From Mycobacteroides sp. CBMA 271 (GTDB lineage: Bacteria > Actinomycetota > Actinomycetes > Mycobacteriales > Mycobacteriaceae): a DNA stretch of 64,000 nucleotides. The notes beneath the pieces were generated by a model, which saw nothing but the letters and a program-made list of their open reading frames with translations, searched no databases and was not told the origin of the DNA. Where the stretch lies: the NCBI RefSeq assembly GCF_009729205.1, contig NZ_VTHB01000001.1, forward strand, positions 310,001 to 374,000, read 5' to 3'. Shown here one piece after another: positions 54,732-63,121 of this stretch. The position numbers and the translations under genes are program-made. Positions within the stretch are counted from its first letter, which is position 1. Every line of letters begins with the position of its first letter.

Positions 54732-55652
54732 TTACTGTTTCACGGGCGCTCCGGAAGACGATGGCGTGAGAGCAGAGAGCTCCTGAGCCATCGCGGTTCG
54801 GTATCCGATGAGCACTGAAGCCACCAGGGATATCGAGATGATGATCTCTGCCACGAAGAATGAAACGAAGTCGATGACCGACCCGATCGGCGGGTTGCCG
54901 GGGACCGCATTGCGCAGCGGGATCAGTGCGAACAGTATCGCCGCCATCATGGAGCATGCCGGGAAGTTCAAACCGCGCCGCCAACGCAGCAGATAGTAGG
55001 CGGCCGTAGCTGCCGCCGCAGCGAGTCCGAGCATCAGGAGCATTACGAAGAACGCAAAAACCATTGTGGGCGTGGCACGTTCAGAGGTTACGTCGATTTC
55101 CACACCGCCGGCCGTGCCTGCGTTTTGGGTGTCCATTGCGGCGTCGACTCTGAAAAATGGATCGGCGCTGGTGATACTGATCGCTATCGGCAGCGGGGTA
55201 CCGTCGGCGGTGGCGGCGCGAAATACCAAGGCGGACCGGTAGACATCGAACGGGTAATCGGTCACAGTGCCCGTGATGGCGAATCGCCATTCAGTGTCGG
55301 GGGTGTCTTTTCCAGGATCAAGCTGAATGACCCGGTTTTCGCCGAGGGCGGTGGGGACTTCTAGTTGCGCAGCACGACGAAGGTCTCCCGCCGTATCTGC
55401 AAGTGCCCCCGTGGCCGCTACCTCGGTGATCTCTACAAGCATCGTTTGAGAGCCGGTGTCGAGATGGCTGATCCATACAGAGACTTCGACATGGTCCTCG
55501 CTGTCGGCGGAGCCAAACACCTGAGGTGTTCCGCCCGTACGGCGATGCGAGAGGTAAATGCCCAGACTGCACCCGATGACAAGGAACAGCACCACACAGA
55601 CTGTGAGCACCCCGCGTACACCCAGCCGGGCCCGCATCGGTCCACTAACCAT
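54732..55652 (-). CDS. DUF4436 membrane protein
   Basis: A 306-residue mycobacterial DUF4436 protein. One N-terminal helix (GVLTVCVVLFLVIGCSLGIY), a large extracytoplasmic beta-rich domain (VSVWISHLDTGSQTMLVEIT, TVTDYPFDVYRSALVF), then three C-terminal helices. The family occurs almost only in mycobacteria, often in pairs near transport or lipid genes. Function unknown. Start GTG or ATG near 55652; ATG four codons inside (MRARLG) is an alternative. Confidence 0.85.
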   Translation of the reverse strand: MVSGPMRARLGVRGVLTVCVVLFLVIGCSLGIYLSHRRTGGTPQVFGSADSEDHVEVSVWISHLDTGSQTMLVEITEVAATGALADTAGDLRRAAQLEVPTALGENRVIQLDPGKDTPDTEWRFAITGTVTDYPFDVYRSALVFRAATADGTPLPIAISITSADPFFRVDAAMDTQNAGTAGGVEIDVTSERATPTMVFAFFVMLLMLGLAAAAATAAYYLLRWRRGLNFPACSMMAAILFALIPLRNAVPGNPPIGSVIDFVSFFVAEIIISISLVASVLIGYRTAMAQELSALTPSSSGAPVKQ

Positions 55653-55776
55653 GCATCTCCCCCACTCTCTGCCCTACCAGGGTGGTCGGCTTAGCGCGTG
55701 GGCCGGTGCGACGGCCAGGGCAGCGGCCCATCGCCCGCCCTTGTGCTTCAGCACCGCTGCCCCCAGCCCGGCATTA

Positions 55777-56031
55777 TCAGTGTCCGACAACGTGATACGG
55801 AGCATCGGTGTTATGTAGGTACCAGAATCCATCGTCACCCTGGTCGCAGTACCAATATCGATAGGCTTCGTCATTGCTCTCCAGATGCGTGTCGGGCCCG
55901 TCAACCATGCAGGCCTTCTCTGTCGAGTATTTCCCTTCCACTACAACGTCATCGGCGTGAGCGACACCGGTAGGAAGTAGTGCAAATCCCAATGCCATCA
56001 CACCGGCACCCAACCATGTCTTTGAAGCCAT
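55777..56031 (-). CDS. small secreted protein
   Basis: An 84-residue precursor: signal peptide MASKTWLGAGVMALGFALLP with VAHA cleavage, mature part of about 55 residues with two cysteines (KACMVDGP, YWYCDQGDDG) likely bridged, and several Tyr/Trp/His. No family known to me. ATG 56031 has GAAGGTCAC upstream. Typical of small mycobacterial exported proteins. Confidence 0.75.
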   Translation of the reverse strand: MASKTWLGAGVMALGFALLPTGVAHADDVVVEGKYSTEKACMVDGPDTHLESNDEAYRYWYCDQGDDGFWYLHNTDAPYHVVGH

Positions 56032-56159
56032 CACTGTGACCTTCCTGCAAGTTCGCTGAACGTTAGGTGAGTAATCTACGAAACCGCTTACCTCCACGCC
56101 TTCGAAATCCTCACGGAACTGTCTGAAAACGCCAGCGGCGGCGCCCGCAGGTAGCTAGC

Positions 56160-56477
56160 GCCGGCACACTCGCCCGTGTCCACCTGTCCACCCGCGCGGG
56201 CAACCTCCTGGTGCACAACTGCACCATCTCCAAGGCGGCACCGGGCGAACCCAAGGGCGGCATCTACGTCGTCACGAACCCCAAGGGTCAGGACGTGTAC
56301 GCGGGCAAAGCCACCGACATCGAGGCCCATGTCAAGCAGCAGGTGCGAGGAGGCGAAAAAGTCAAGCCCGTTGACACCGTGCGCGTGGAGCACCAACCGA
56401 TCCGGGACGCTGGCACCCTTAACCCCAAGGGGTCGGTACGGCTCATATGCGCGCCGCGCGAATTAGTGGCCAATTAG
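56160..56477 (+). pseudogene. orphan C-terminal fragment of a polymorphic toxin (VHNC junction, GIY-YIG-like)
   Basis: An open frame reads AGTLARVHLSTRAGNLLVHN then Cys, the pre-toxin VHNC junction seen at the end of Hint/RHS-type carriers, followed by 85 residues beginning GGIYVVTNPKGQDVYAGKAT, DIEAHVKQQV. This looks like the start of a GIY-YIG nuclease domain (GIY...YxGKAxDI). No start codon or carrier lies upstream; a stop is at 56124. It sits 66 bp before tRNA-Ala. Probably a leftover of toxin-tip exchange; an expressed 88-aa form from GTG 56211 cannot be excluded. Confidence 0.6.
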
Positions 56478-56514
56478 TGTCCACTTCGGGTCGTTTCTTG
56501 CCTCGGAGACAAAA

Positions 56515-56539
56515 AATCCCAGGTCGTTGACCTGGGATT
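56515..56539 (-). terminator. intrinsic terminator of tRNA-Ala
   Basis: Perfect 11-bp stem AATCCCAGGTC/GACCTGGGATT with a 3-nt loop, followed on the minus strand by TTTTTT (56511-56516). It is 4 bp past the tRNA 3' end. Confidence 0.92.
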
Positions 56540-56543
56540 ATTG

Positions 56544-56616
56544 TGGAGCTAAGGGGATTCGAACCCCTGACCCCCACACTGCCAGTGTGGTGCGCTACCA
56601 GCTGCGCCATAGCCCC
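56544..56616 (-). tRNA. tRNA-Ala (anticodon GGC)
   Basis: 73-nt cloverleaf: acceptor GGGGCTA/TAGCTCC (one G-U pair), D arm GCGC/GCGC, anticodon arm CCACA-CTGGCAG-TGTGG with GGC, variable loop, T arm AGGGG-TTCGAAT-CCCCT, discriminator A. CCA is not encoded. Followed by a strong terminator. Confidence 0.97.
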
Positions 56617-56671
56617 ATGTTTAGTTGTGTGCTCGCACGAAGTTACACCACGGCGACGGGCTCTCAAAATC

Positions 56672-57937
56672 TCAGCGCTCAGGGCCACCGACATCTTCTG
56701 CTACTTCCTGCATACTCCTAACCTGCGGTGACGCAAGTCTCCCCAGGGTCTCGGGTGCGAAAATCCAGGCCACCGCCGCCACCAGCGGTAGCGCACCGCC
56801 CACCACGAAGGCCCACCCGTAGGACGCTTGCTCGGCGATCACCCCCGCCACGACCGGTCCGATCACCAGGCCGACATCCGAGGTCATCTGGAAGGTGGCC
56901 AGCGCGGTTCCCGCCCTCCCCCGGCTGCCCACCACATCTGCCACCGCGGCCTGCTGCGGGGACGCGTACAGCCCCGCGCCGATCCCGCCGATGAGCGACA
57001 GCACGATGAGTACCGGCAGCGATGATGCAAACCCCATCGCCATCACCGTGGACCCGCACACCACCAGCCCGGCGACCACGAGCGGCTTGCGGCCGATATC
57101 GTCCGACCACGACCCTGCCAGGAAGGCCGTCGACACGTCCCCGGCCGCGAACGCCGCGAACACCAGCCCGGCGGCGCCCGGCCGCTGATGCAACGCCTCG
57201 ATCACAAACAGCGGTAGCAGCGCACCGCGGATCCCGAAAATCGCCCATCCCGCACTGAAATTCGACATCAGTGCGGCAATGAACGTCCGATGGTGCAATG
57301 CGGACTTCAACATCACCGGCGTGCCGTGATGCTCGTCGGCGACCTCCAGCAGTGGGGAGTTCCGCAATCCGAAGTAGACCAGCACGACGACCACCACCAA
57401 CGCCGCCGAGTAGATGATGAACGGCGCCGAAAGACTCAGTCCCACAACAGCACTACCCAATGCAGGCCCGGCCACCATCCCGAGCAGGAAGCTCGACCCG
57501 TACAGCCCCTGAGCGCGTCCTCGAATCTCGTCGGGCGCGATGCGCACCAGGAGCGCCGCCGCCGAGACGGTGAACATGGTGGAACCGACACCACCGAGCG
57601 ACCGGAACACCAATAGCTGCCAATAGGTGTGCACGAACGCGCAGATCCCGGTGGACACGGCCACGATCAACAAGCCGGACATGTAGACCCAGCGCTCCCC
57701 CAGCCGCTGCACCAATGCCCCGGCGGCAGGCGCGAACATCAGCCGGAACGCCGCGAACGAGCTCACCACCGCGGTCGCCGCGGTGACGCTCACCCCGAAG
57801 CTACGGGCATACTGCGGCAGCGCCGGAGCCACCACACCGAATCCGAGCGCGATAACCAGGCTCGCGACGACGAGAACCCAGATCTCCCACGGCAGGCGTG
57901 GTTTGGCGGCTGCGACGTTGTCGGTACAGCCACTCAA
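56672..57937 (-). CDS. MFS transporter, DHA1-like drug/metabolite exporter
   Basis: A 421-residue transporter with 12 helices. First helix region PWEIWVLVVASLVIALGFGV VAP, motif A variant in loop 2-3 (GALVQRLGERWVYM), GSWSDDIGRKPLVVAG in the second half and GALLPLFVIEALHQRPG. It is of the drug:H+ antiporter-1 kind; substrates unknown. The start is a TTG at 57937 with GAAGAG upstream; no ATG/GTG lies before the first helix. It lies 25 bp downstream of pgm on the same strand. Confidence 0.88.
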   Translation of the reverse strand: MSGCTDNVAAAKPRLPWEIWVLVVASLVIALGFGVVAPALPQYARSFGVSVTAATAVVSSFAAFRLMFAPAAGALVQRLGERWVYMSGLLIVAVSTGICAFVHTYWQLLVFRSLGGVGSTMFTVSAAALLVRIAPDEIRGRAQGLYGSSFLLGMVAGPALGSAVVGLSLSAPFIIYSAALVVVVVLVYFGLRNSPLLEVADEHHGTPVMLKSALHHRTFIAALMSNFSAGWAIFGIRGALLPLFVIEALHQRPGAAGLVFAAFAAGDVSTAFLAGSWSDDIGRKPLVVAGLVVCGSTVMAMGFASSLPVLIVLSLIGGIGAGLYASPQQAAVADVVGSRGRAGTALATFQMTSDVGLVIGPVVAGVIAEQASYGWAFVVGGALPLVAAVAWIFAPETLGRLASPQVRSMQEVAEDVGGPER

Positions 57938-57962
57938 AGACGATGCTCTTCGCGCAAGCGGC

Positions 57963-59597
57963 TCATTGCCCGATCACCGCGGACACCACCTCGCGCGCGG
58001 CATCCTGTACCTGCCTCAAGTGCTCGGCACCCTTAAACGATTCGGCATAGATCTTGTATACATCCTCGGTTCCGGACGGACGCGCCGCAAACCAGGCATT
58101 TTCGGTGACAACCTTCAGCCCGCCGATCGGCGCCCCGTTCCCGGGGGCATTGGTCAGCTTGGCGACGATGGGCTCACCGGCGAGTTCCGTTGCGCTCACC
58201 TGTTCCGGCGAGAGCTTGCTCAGCACGGCCTTCTGTTCGCGGCTGGCGGGCGCATCGACGCGGGCATACGTTGGGGCGCCGTATTTTTCGGTCAGCTGCG
58301 CGTACCGCTGCGAGGGTGTCACCCCGGTGACCGCCAAGATCTCCGAGGCCAGCAGCGCGGCGATGATGCCGTCCTTGTCGGTGGTCCACACCGACCCGTC
58401 ACGGCGCAAGAAGGACGCCCCGGCGCTTTCCTCGCCGCCGAAACCGATTGTCCCACCGATCAACCCGTCGACAAACCACTTGAACCCAACCGGCACCTCA
58501 AGCAAGGTCCGACCCAATCCCGCCACCACCCGGTCGATGATCGACGAGCTCACCAGCGTCTTGCCCACCGCAGTCCCCTGCGCCCAGCCGTCGCGATGGC
58601 TGAACAGATAGTCGATGGCCACCGCCAGGTAGTGGTTGGGATTCATCAGCCCCGCGTCAGGGGTCACGATGCCGTGTCGATCGGAGTCGGCGTCATTCCC
58701 GGTGGCTATCTGGTATTTGTCCCGCGACGCGACCAGCGAGGCCATGGCATCCGGCGAGGAGCAGTCCATCCGGATCTTGCCGTCGTGATCGAGCGTCATG
58801 AATCGCCAGGTGGCATCGACCAGCGGGTTCACCACGGTCAGATCCAGTGACCACCGGTCGGCGATGGCGGCCCAGTAGTCGACGCTGGCCCCGCCCAATG
58901 GGTCGGCGCCGATCCGTATTCCGGCGTTCTTGATGACGTCGAGGTCGATGACATTGGTCAGATCGTCGACGTAGGTCTGCTGAAAATCGTACCGCTGCAC
59001 GGATTTCAGCGCCCGCACTAGTGGTACCCGTTTCACCGAGCGCCAGCCGCTACGCAGAATCTCGTTGGCGCGTGTGGCGATCGCTCCGGTGGCATCGGTG
59101 TCGGCAGGTCCGCCGTGCGGCGGGTTGTACTTGAATCCCCCATCCCGGGGCGGGTTATGCGATGGGGTGACGACGATTCCGTCGGCACGGTCAGTCGAAG
59201 TTCCGTGGTTGTGCCTCAGTATGGCGTGACTCACCGCCGGCGTCGGCGTGTATCGGTCCCGAGAATCTACCGCCACCACAACGCCGTTGGCCACCAGAAC
59301 CTCCAGCGCACTGGTCCACGCCGGCTCGGAGAGCGCGTGGGTGTCGCGTCCGATGAACAGCGGACCGGTGACGCCTTGCGCGGTGCGGTATTCGACGATC
59401 GCCGCGGTAGTGGCGACGATGTGCGCCTCGTTGAAAGCGCCGTCGAGGCTCGACCCACGATGACCCGAGGTCCCGAATGCCACCTGTTGCGCGACATTCT
59501 CTGGGTCCGGTTCAAGCGCGTAATACGCGGTCACCACGTGGGCGATGTCGATGAGGTCTTCCGGCTGGGCCGGCTGTCCGGCGCGCACGCTACTCAC
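57963..59597 (-). CDS. pgm: alpha-D-glucose phosphoglucomutase
   Basis: Interconverts glucose-1-phosphate and glucose-6-phosphate, linking glycogen, trehalose and cell-wall sugar supply to glycolysis. The 544-residue protein matches PgmA (Rv3068c). [10 protein letters not shown] (residues 41-50), phosphoserine S146 in TPSHNPP, metal loop DADSDRHG (302-309), sugar-binding GGEESAG (387-393), phosphate-binding [15 protein letters not shown] near the C-terminus. GTG start at 59597 follows AGGTG, which lies in an inverted repeat (59599-59623). Confidence 0.97.
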   Translation of the reverse strand: MSSVRAGQPAQPEDLIDIAHVVTAYYALEPDPENVAQQVAFGTSGHRGSSLDGAFNEAHIVATTAAIVEYRTAQGVTGPLFIGRDTHALSEPAWTSALEVLVANGVVVAVDSRDRYTPTPAVSHAILRHNHGTSTDRADGIVVTPSHNPPRDGGFKYNPPHGGPADTDATGAIATRANEILRSGWRSVKRVPLVRALKSVQRYDFQQTYVDDLTNVIDLDVIKNAGIRIGADPLGGASVDYWAAIADRWSLDLTVVNPLVDATWRFMTLDHDGKIRMDCSSPDAMASLVASRDKYQIATGNDADSDRHGIVTPDAGLMNPNHYLAVAIDYLFSHRDGWAQGTAVGKTLVSSSIIDRVVAGLGRTLLEVPVGFKWFVDGLIGGTIGFGGEESAGASFLRRDGSVWTTDKDGIIAALLASEILAVTGVTPSQRYAQLTEKYGAPTYARVDAPASREQKAVLSKLSPEQVSATELAGEPIVAKLTNAPGNGAPIGGLKVVTENAWFAARPSGTEDVYKIYAESFKGAEHLRQVQDAAREVVSAVIGQ

Positions 59598-59598
59598 G

Positions 59599-59623
59599 CA
59601 CCTGATTCTGCCTGGATCAGGTG
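59599..59623 (-). promoter_or_regulatory. inverted repeat over the pgm ribosome binding site
   Basis: CACCTGAT-N9-ATCAGGTG has perfect 8-bp arms. On the pgm mRNA the proximal arm contains AGGTG directly before the GTG start, so the hairpin could hide the ribosome binding site, or the site could be an operator. Confidence 0.5.
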
Positions 59624-59756
59624 AACCGTGTCTTACCGAATGGCCGCTAGTGGCGTCCCGTTTGCATACGCATGCCGATTGTCGATACGCACGCGAAGCT
59701 TCGGCGCCGTGTGGCAGCTCGGCATGCGTTTTCGTCGGCGACGGCCGATGGGGGGG

Positions 59757-61295
59757 CTAGACGATGGATGCGACGTCCTGCCACAACGGACGTCGATCCC
59801 CATCGGGATCGCTCTCGACCCGGGACGGACTGTCGATGATCAACACCTGCCGGTCGGGCACCGTGTAGGCGGGCCAGCCGCCACCAGGGCCACCGGTACG
59901 CGCAAATGAGAGCCAGCGCCTCTGCATTTCGTCGCTGACGGCACGGGCGGCGGCGCGATCCCTGCGCCCCGCCAGGAATGGTGCGGCCACGGTCCGGTAG
60001 GTGCCAAAGACCGCGAGCAGTTCGATGGCATGGGTGGGTCCGAGCCCGTAGCGGCGCAGTGCGCGCGTGGCGTAGTCGTACCGGTAGAAGTACACCGGTG
60101 CGTACCGGCCGTGTGCCTCCGCAACCCGCCATGCCGCCGATCCGAATGCCAAATCACCGGCCAACTGCAGAATCGCCTTCTCCGACGGGTATCCCTCGTA
60201 GCTGGCGACGATGCGTTGTACGTACTCCGGACCGGCTTTGGACAATGCGTGCTCCAGCGCGTCCGGCGTAATCGGCAGGATCTTGAGTACCTTGGTGAAC
60301 AGGGTCGCCTCTTCGGCGTTGTACCCGATGATCAGCGGAACACGGTGCGACTCACCGCGTTCCATTGCCTCGACCGGGTCCAGCGGCAGCACGTCGCCAT
60401 CAACGCTGGGTCCGATGCGCAGCGATAGGCCCGGTACGTGTTTGGCCGACCCGACGAGACGGAACAACGCCTTGACCAGATTCCGCGGCGAGGCGGTGAG
60501 CACGGTCTCTGCCGCATTCGATTCGTTTGCACCCAGGTACTTCGCGAACTGGCGCGCGTTCACGGCCGCGTCCTCGGCACTGACCACCAGCCCGCTGGCG
60601 GTGCTTTGGCAGATCGCTTGGTGGAACAGCCCCGCGGCCGACGGCACCGCCAGCAGCGTGTTCACCGCATGCGATCCGGCGCTCTCCCCGAAGATCGTCA
60701 CGTTGTTGGGGTCGCCGCCGAACGCGCCGATGTTGTCGCGCACCCATTGCAGGGCAAGCACTAGGTCACGCAGGTACAGATTGGTGTCAATGGTGTGCTT
60801 CTCATCCGACAACGACGAAAGGTCGACGCAGCCAAGCCCACCCAGACGGTAGTTGACCGAGACGTACACACATCCCTGCCGCGCCAGGCTCGCCCCGTCG
60901 TACAGCGGGGTCGCCGAGCTCCCCAGGAAGTAGCCACCGCCGTGGATAAAGAACATGACCGGCAGCGGCCCGGTGATCGGCCCCTCCGGAGCCACGACGT
61001 TGAGCGTCAGGCAGTCCTCGCTGAGCTTCTGCGGCTTGCCGGGCAGGATGATTGCGAAGCGATGCTGCTGGATGGAGGCCGCGCCCCAGGTGCGGCACTT
61101 GCGCACCCCCGTCCACGGCATCGCCGGGCGAGGCGCGCGCAGCCGCAAGGGACCTACCGGCGGCTCCGCGTAGGGGATCCCGCGGAAGCGGTGCACGCCA
61201 CCCCGGGTGAATCCTTCGACGGTGCCGTTAACGGTGTTGATGCGGATGGGCTTCCTCAGTGCTGCCCCTAGGGGCGAGCGGGGCGTCGTTGCCAT
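59757..61295 (-). CDS. type B carboxylesterase
   Basis: A 512-residue carboxylesterase (PF00135). FRGIPYAEPPVGPLRLRAP (about residues 37-55), SEDCLTLNV, oxyanion hole HGGGYFLGS (118-126), nucleophile GESAG with S205, and the GPTHAIELLAVFG region with catalytic His. Mycobacterial relatives of this kind (LipT type) hydrolyse short-chain esters. No signal peptide. ATG 61295 is 6 nt after a TAGGAT box, so leaderless; GTG 61301 is an alternative. Tandem with a second esterase. Confidence 0.93.
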   Translation of the reverse strand: MATTPRSPLGAALRKPIRINTVNGTVEGFTRGGVHRFRGIPYAEPPVGPLRLRAPRPAMPWTGVRKCRTWGAASIQQHRFAIILPGKPQKLSEDCLTLNVVAPEGPITGPLPVMFFIHGGGYFLGSSATPLYDGASLARQGCVYVSVNYRLGGLGCVDLSSLSDEKHTIDTNLYLRDLVLALQWVRDNIGAFGGDPNNVTIFGESAGSHAVNTLLAVPSAAGLFHQAICQSTASGLVVSAEDAAVNARQFAKYLGANESNAAETVLTASPRNLVKALFRLVGSAKHVPGLSLRIGPSVDGDVLPLDPVEAMERGESHRVPLIIGYNAEEATLFTKVLKILPITPDALEHALSKAGPEYVQRIVASYEGYPSEKAILQLAGDLAFGSAAWRVAEAHGRYAPVYFYRYDYATRALRRYGLGPTHAIELLAVFGTYRTVAAPFLAGRRDRAAARAVSDEMQRRWLSFARTGGPGGGWPAYTVPDRQVLIIDSPSRVESDPDGDRRPLWQDVASIV

Positions 61296-61339
61296 CGGCA
61301 CATCCTAGGTAACCAACCGGTTGGGCCACAATGCCCGAT

Positions 61340-62860
61340 TCAGAGGGTGAGACTGAAGCCCTCCCACGCCGAACGCCGAGTGGCCTCCGGGTCCAGCTCC
61401 ACTCGGGTCGCGTGGTCGAAGACCATCACCGCGCGATCGGGCGGCTCATAGGTTGGCCAGCCGTCGCCAGGAATTCCACTGCGCGCGAACGCAAGCCAGC
61501 GTCTTTGCACGTCATTGCTGACGCGTACGGCGTCGCGTCGGCCGATGGCCCCGGCCATCACGGTGCCCATCGCGCCACGGTAACTATCGAACACGGCAAG
61601 CAGTTCCGTGGCGTGCGTGGCGCCCATCCCCGCCATCCGCAGCGCTCCGGGTGCGTAGTCGTAGCGGTAGAAATACACCGGCGCGTACCGATGGTGGGCC
61701 TCGGCCATCTGCCAGGCCGCCGTCGAAAAGTTCATATCGCCGGCGAGCTTCACCCGCGCGGGATGCGCCGGATACCCCGGATAGGCCGCCACAATGCGAT
61801 CGCGGTGGGCCGGGCCGCCCCGCATCAGCATCCCCTCGAGCGCGTGCTCGGACAGCGGCATCATCTTGAGAACCCGGGTGAACAGCTTGGCCTCATCGGC
61901 ATTGTGTCCGACAATCAGCGGAACACAATGTGCCTCACCCTGTTCCATCGCTTCGATGGGATGCCGGGGCAGGTAGTGCCCGTCGATGCACGGCCCGATC
62001 GCGAACGATCCGCCGGGCATGTTTTCCACGATGTCGGCGATAAGCGCATTGAGTGCCGCGCCCAGCTCGGCGGGTGTCGCCTGCAGCACGGTTTGCGCGG
62101 CCGTTTCCGGTGTGGCCCCTAGGACCTGCGCGAATTTCTGCGCATACATGGCCGCGGACTCGGCGGGCACCGCCATGCCGCTGGCGGTGCTCTGGCAGAT
62201 CGCGCGGTGGAAGAGACCAGCGGCGGCGGGCGTGGCCATGAGCGTCTCGACGCAGTGCGCCCCAGCGCTTTCCCCGAAGATCGTCACGTTGCCCGGGTCG
62301 CCGCCGAAGGTGGTGATGTTGTCGCGCACCCACTGCAATGCGAGCACCACATCGCGCAGAAACAGGTTGCCGTCGATGGTGTGATCACGATCGGACAGCG
62401 AGGACAGATCCATCGCGCCCAGCGCACCCACGCGGTAGTTGACCGAGACATAGACGCACCCGCGCCGGGCCAGCGAGCCGCCGTCGTAGAGCGGGGTGGC
62501 CGAGCTGCCCAACAGGTAGCCGCCGCCGTAGATGAAGAACATGACCGGCAGCGGTTCGTTGGATGGACGATCGGGCGTGACGACATTGACGGTGAGGCAG
62601 TCCTCGCTGGCCCGCTGGACGCGCCCCGGCCCCATCACCCGGTAGCGGCGCTGCTGGGGTGCCGCGGCGCCGAACTCTGTGCAGTCGCGCACTCCGTCCC
62701 AGGGCAAAGCCGGCTGTGGTGCGCGCAGACGCAGCAGTCCGATCGGGGGGCGGGCGTAGGGAATGGACCGGAAGCGGCGCACACCGCCCCGCACGAAGCC
62801 TTCGACAATTCCGTTGGGGGTGGTCACGCGGACAGTGGGCGTCTTCGACCCTGAAGCCAT
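61340..62860 (-). CDS. type B carboxylesterase (tandem paralogue)
   Basis: A 506-residue esterase with the same plan: FRSIPYARPPIGLLRLRAP, SEDCLTVNV, oxyanion hole IYGGGYLLGS (about residues 110-119, Tyr replacing the usual His), GESAG with S198, and GATHATELLAVF. The paralogue is recognisably a duplication of the downstream gene, 44 bp apart. ATG 62860 is 7 nt after TATCTT, a likely leaderless start; an upstream frame to 62890 is less likely. Substrate unknown. Confidence 0.92.
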   Translation of the reverse strand: MASGSKTPTVRVTTPNGIVEGFVRGGVRRFRSIPYARPPIGLLRLRAPQPALPWDGVRDCTEFGAAAPQQRRYRVMGPGRVQRASEDCLTVNVVTPDRPSNEPLPVMFFIYGGGYLLGSSATPLYDGGSLARRGCVYVSVNYRVGALGAMDLSSLSDRDHTIDGNLFLRDVVLALQWVRDNITTFGGDPGNVTIFGESAGAHCVETLMATPAAAGLFHRAICQSTASGMAVPAESAAMYAQKFAQVLGATPETAAQTVLQATPAELGAALNALIADIVENMPGGSFAIGPCIDGHYLPRHPIEAMEQGEAHCVPLIVGHNADEAKLFTRVLKMMPLSEHALEGMLMRGGPAHRDRIVAAYPGYPAHPARVKLAGDMNFSTAAWQMAEAHHRYAPVYFYRYDYAPGALRMAGMGATHATELLAVFDSYRGAMGTVMAGAIGRRDAVRVSNDVQRRWLAFARSGIPGDGWPTYEPPDRAVMVFDHATRVELDPEATRRSAWEGFSLTL

Positions 62861-63121
62861 GGCAGTCAAGATAGCTGCCCAGGCGATCAAGGGAGTCGTT
62901 GGTGAGTGAAATCCAGGTAATTCGAGGGCAGCAACGCTGCCGGCGACAGATAACTGATCGCGGTCTTCAGAAATCCGTCACCACCGGGCGCCTCGGTTTC
63001 GACGTGGTCACGGGAACATACCTATCGATGCACCAATAGCCACATTGGCCTCACCTGCCACTATCGTCACGGAAGTCTATTGCTGACGTCGATATGGCGT
63101 CCTGCTCCGGGAAGGTCTGAC

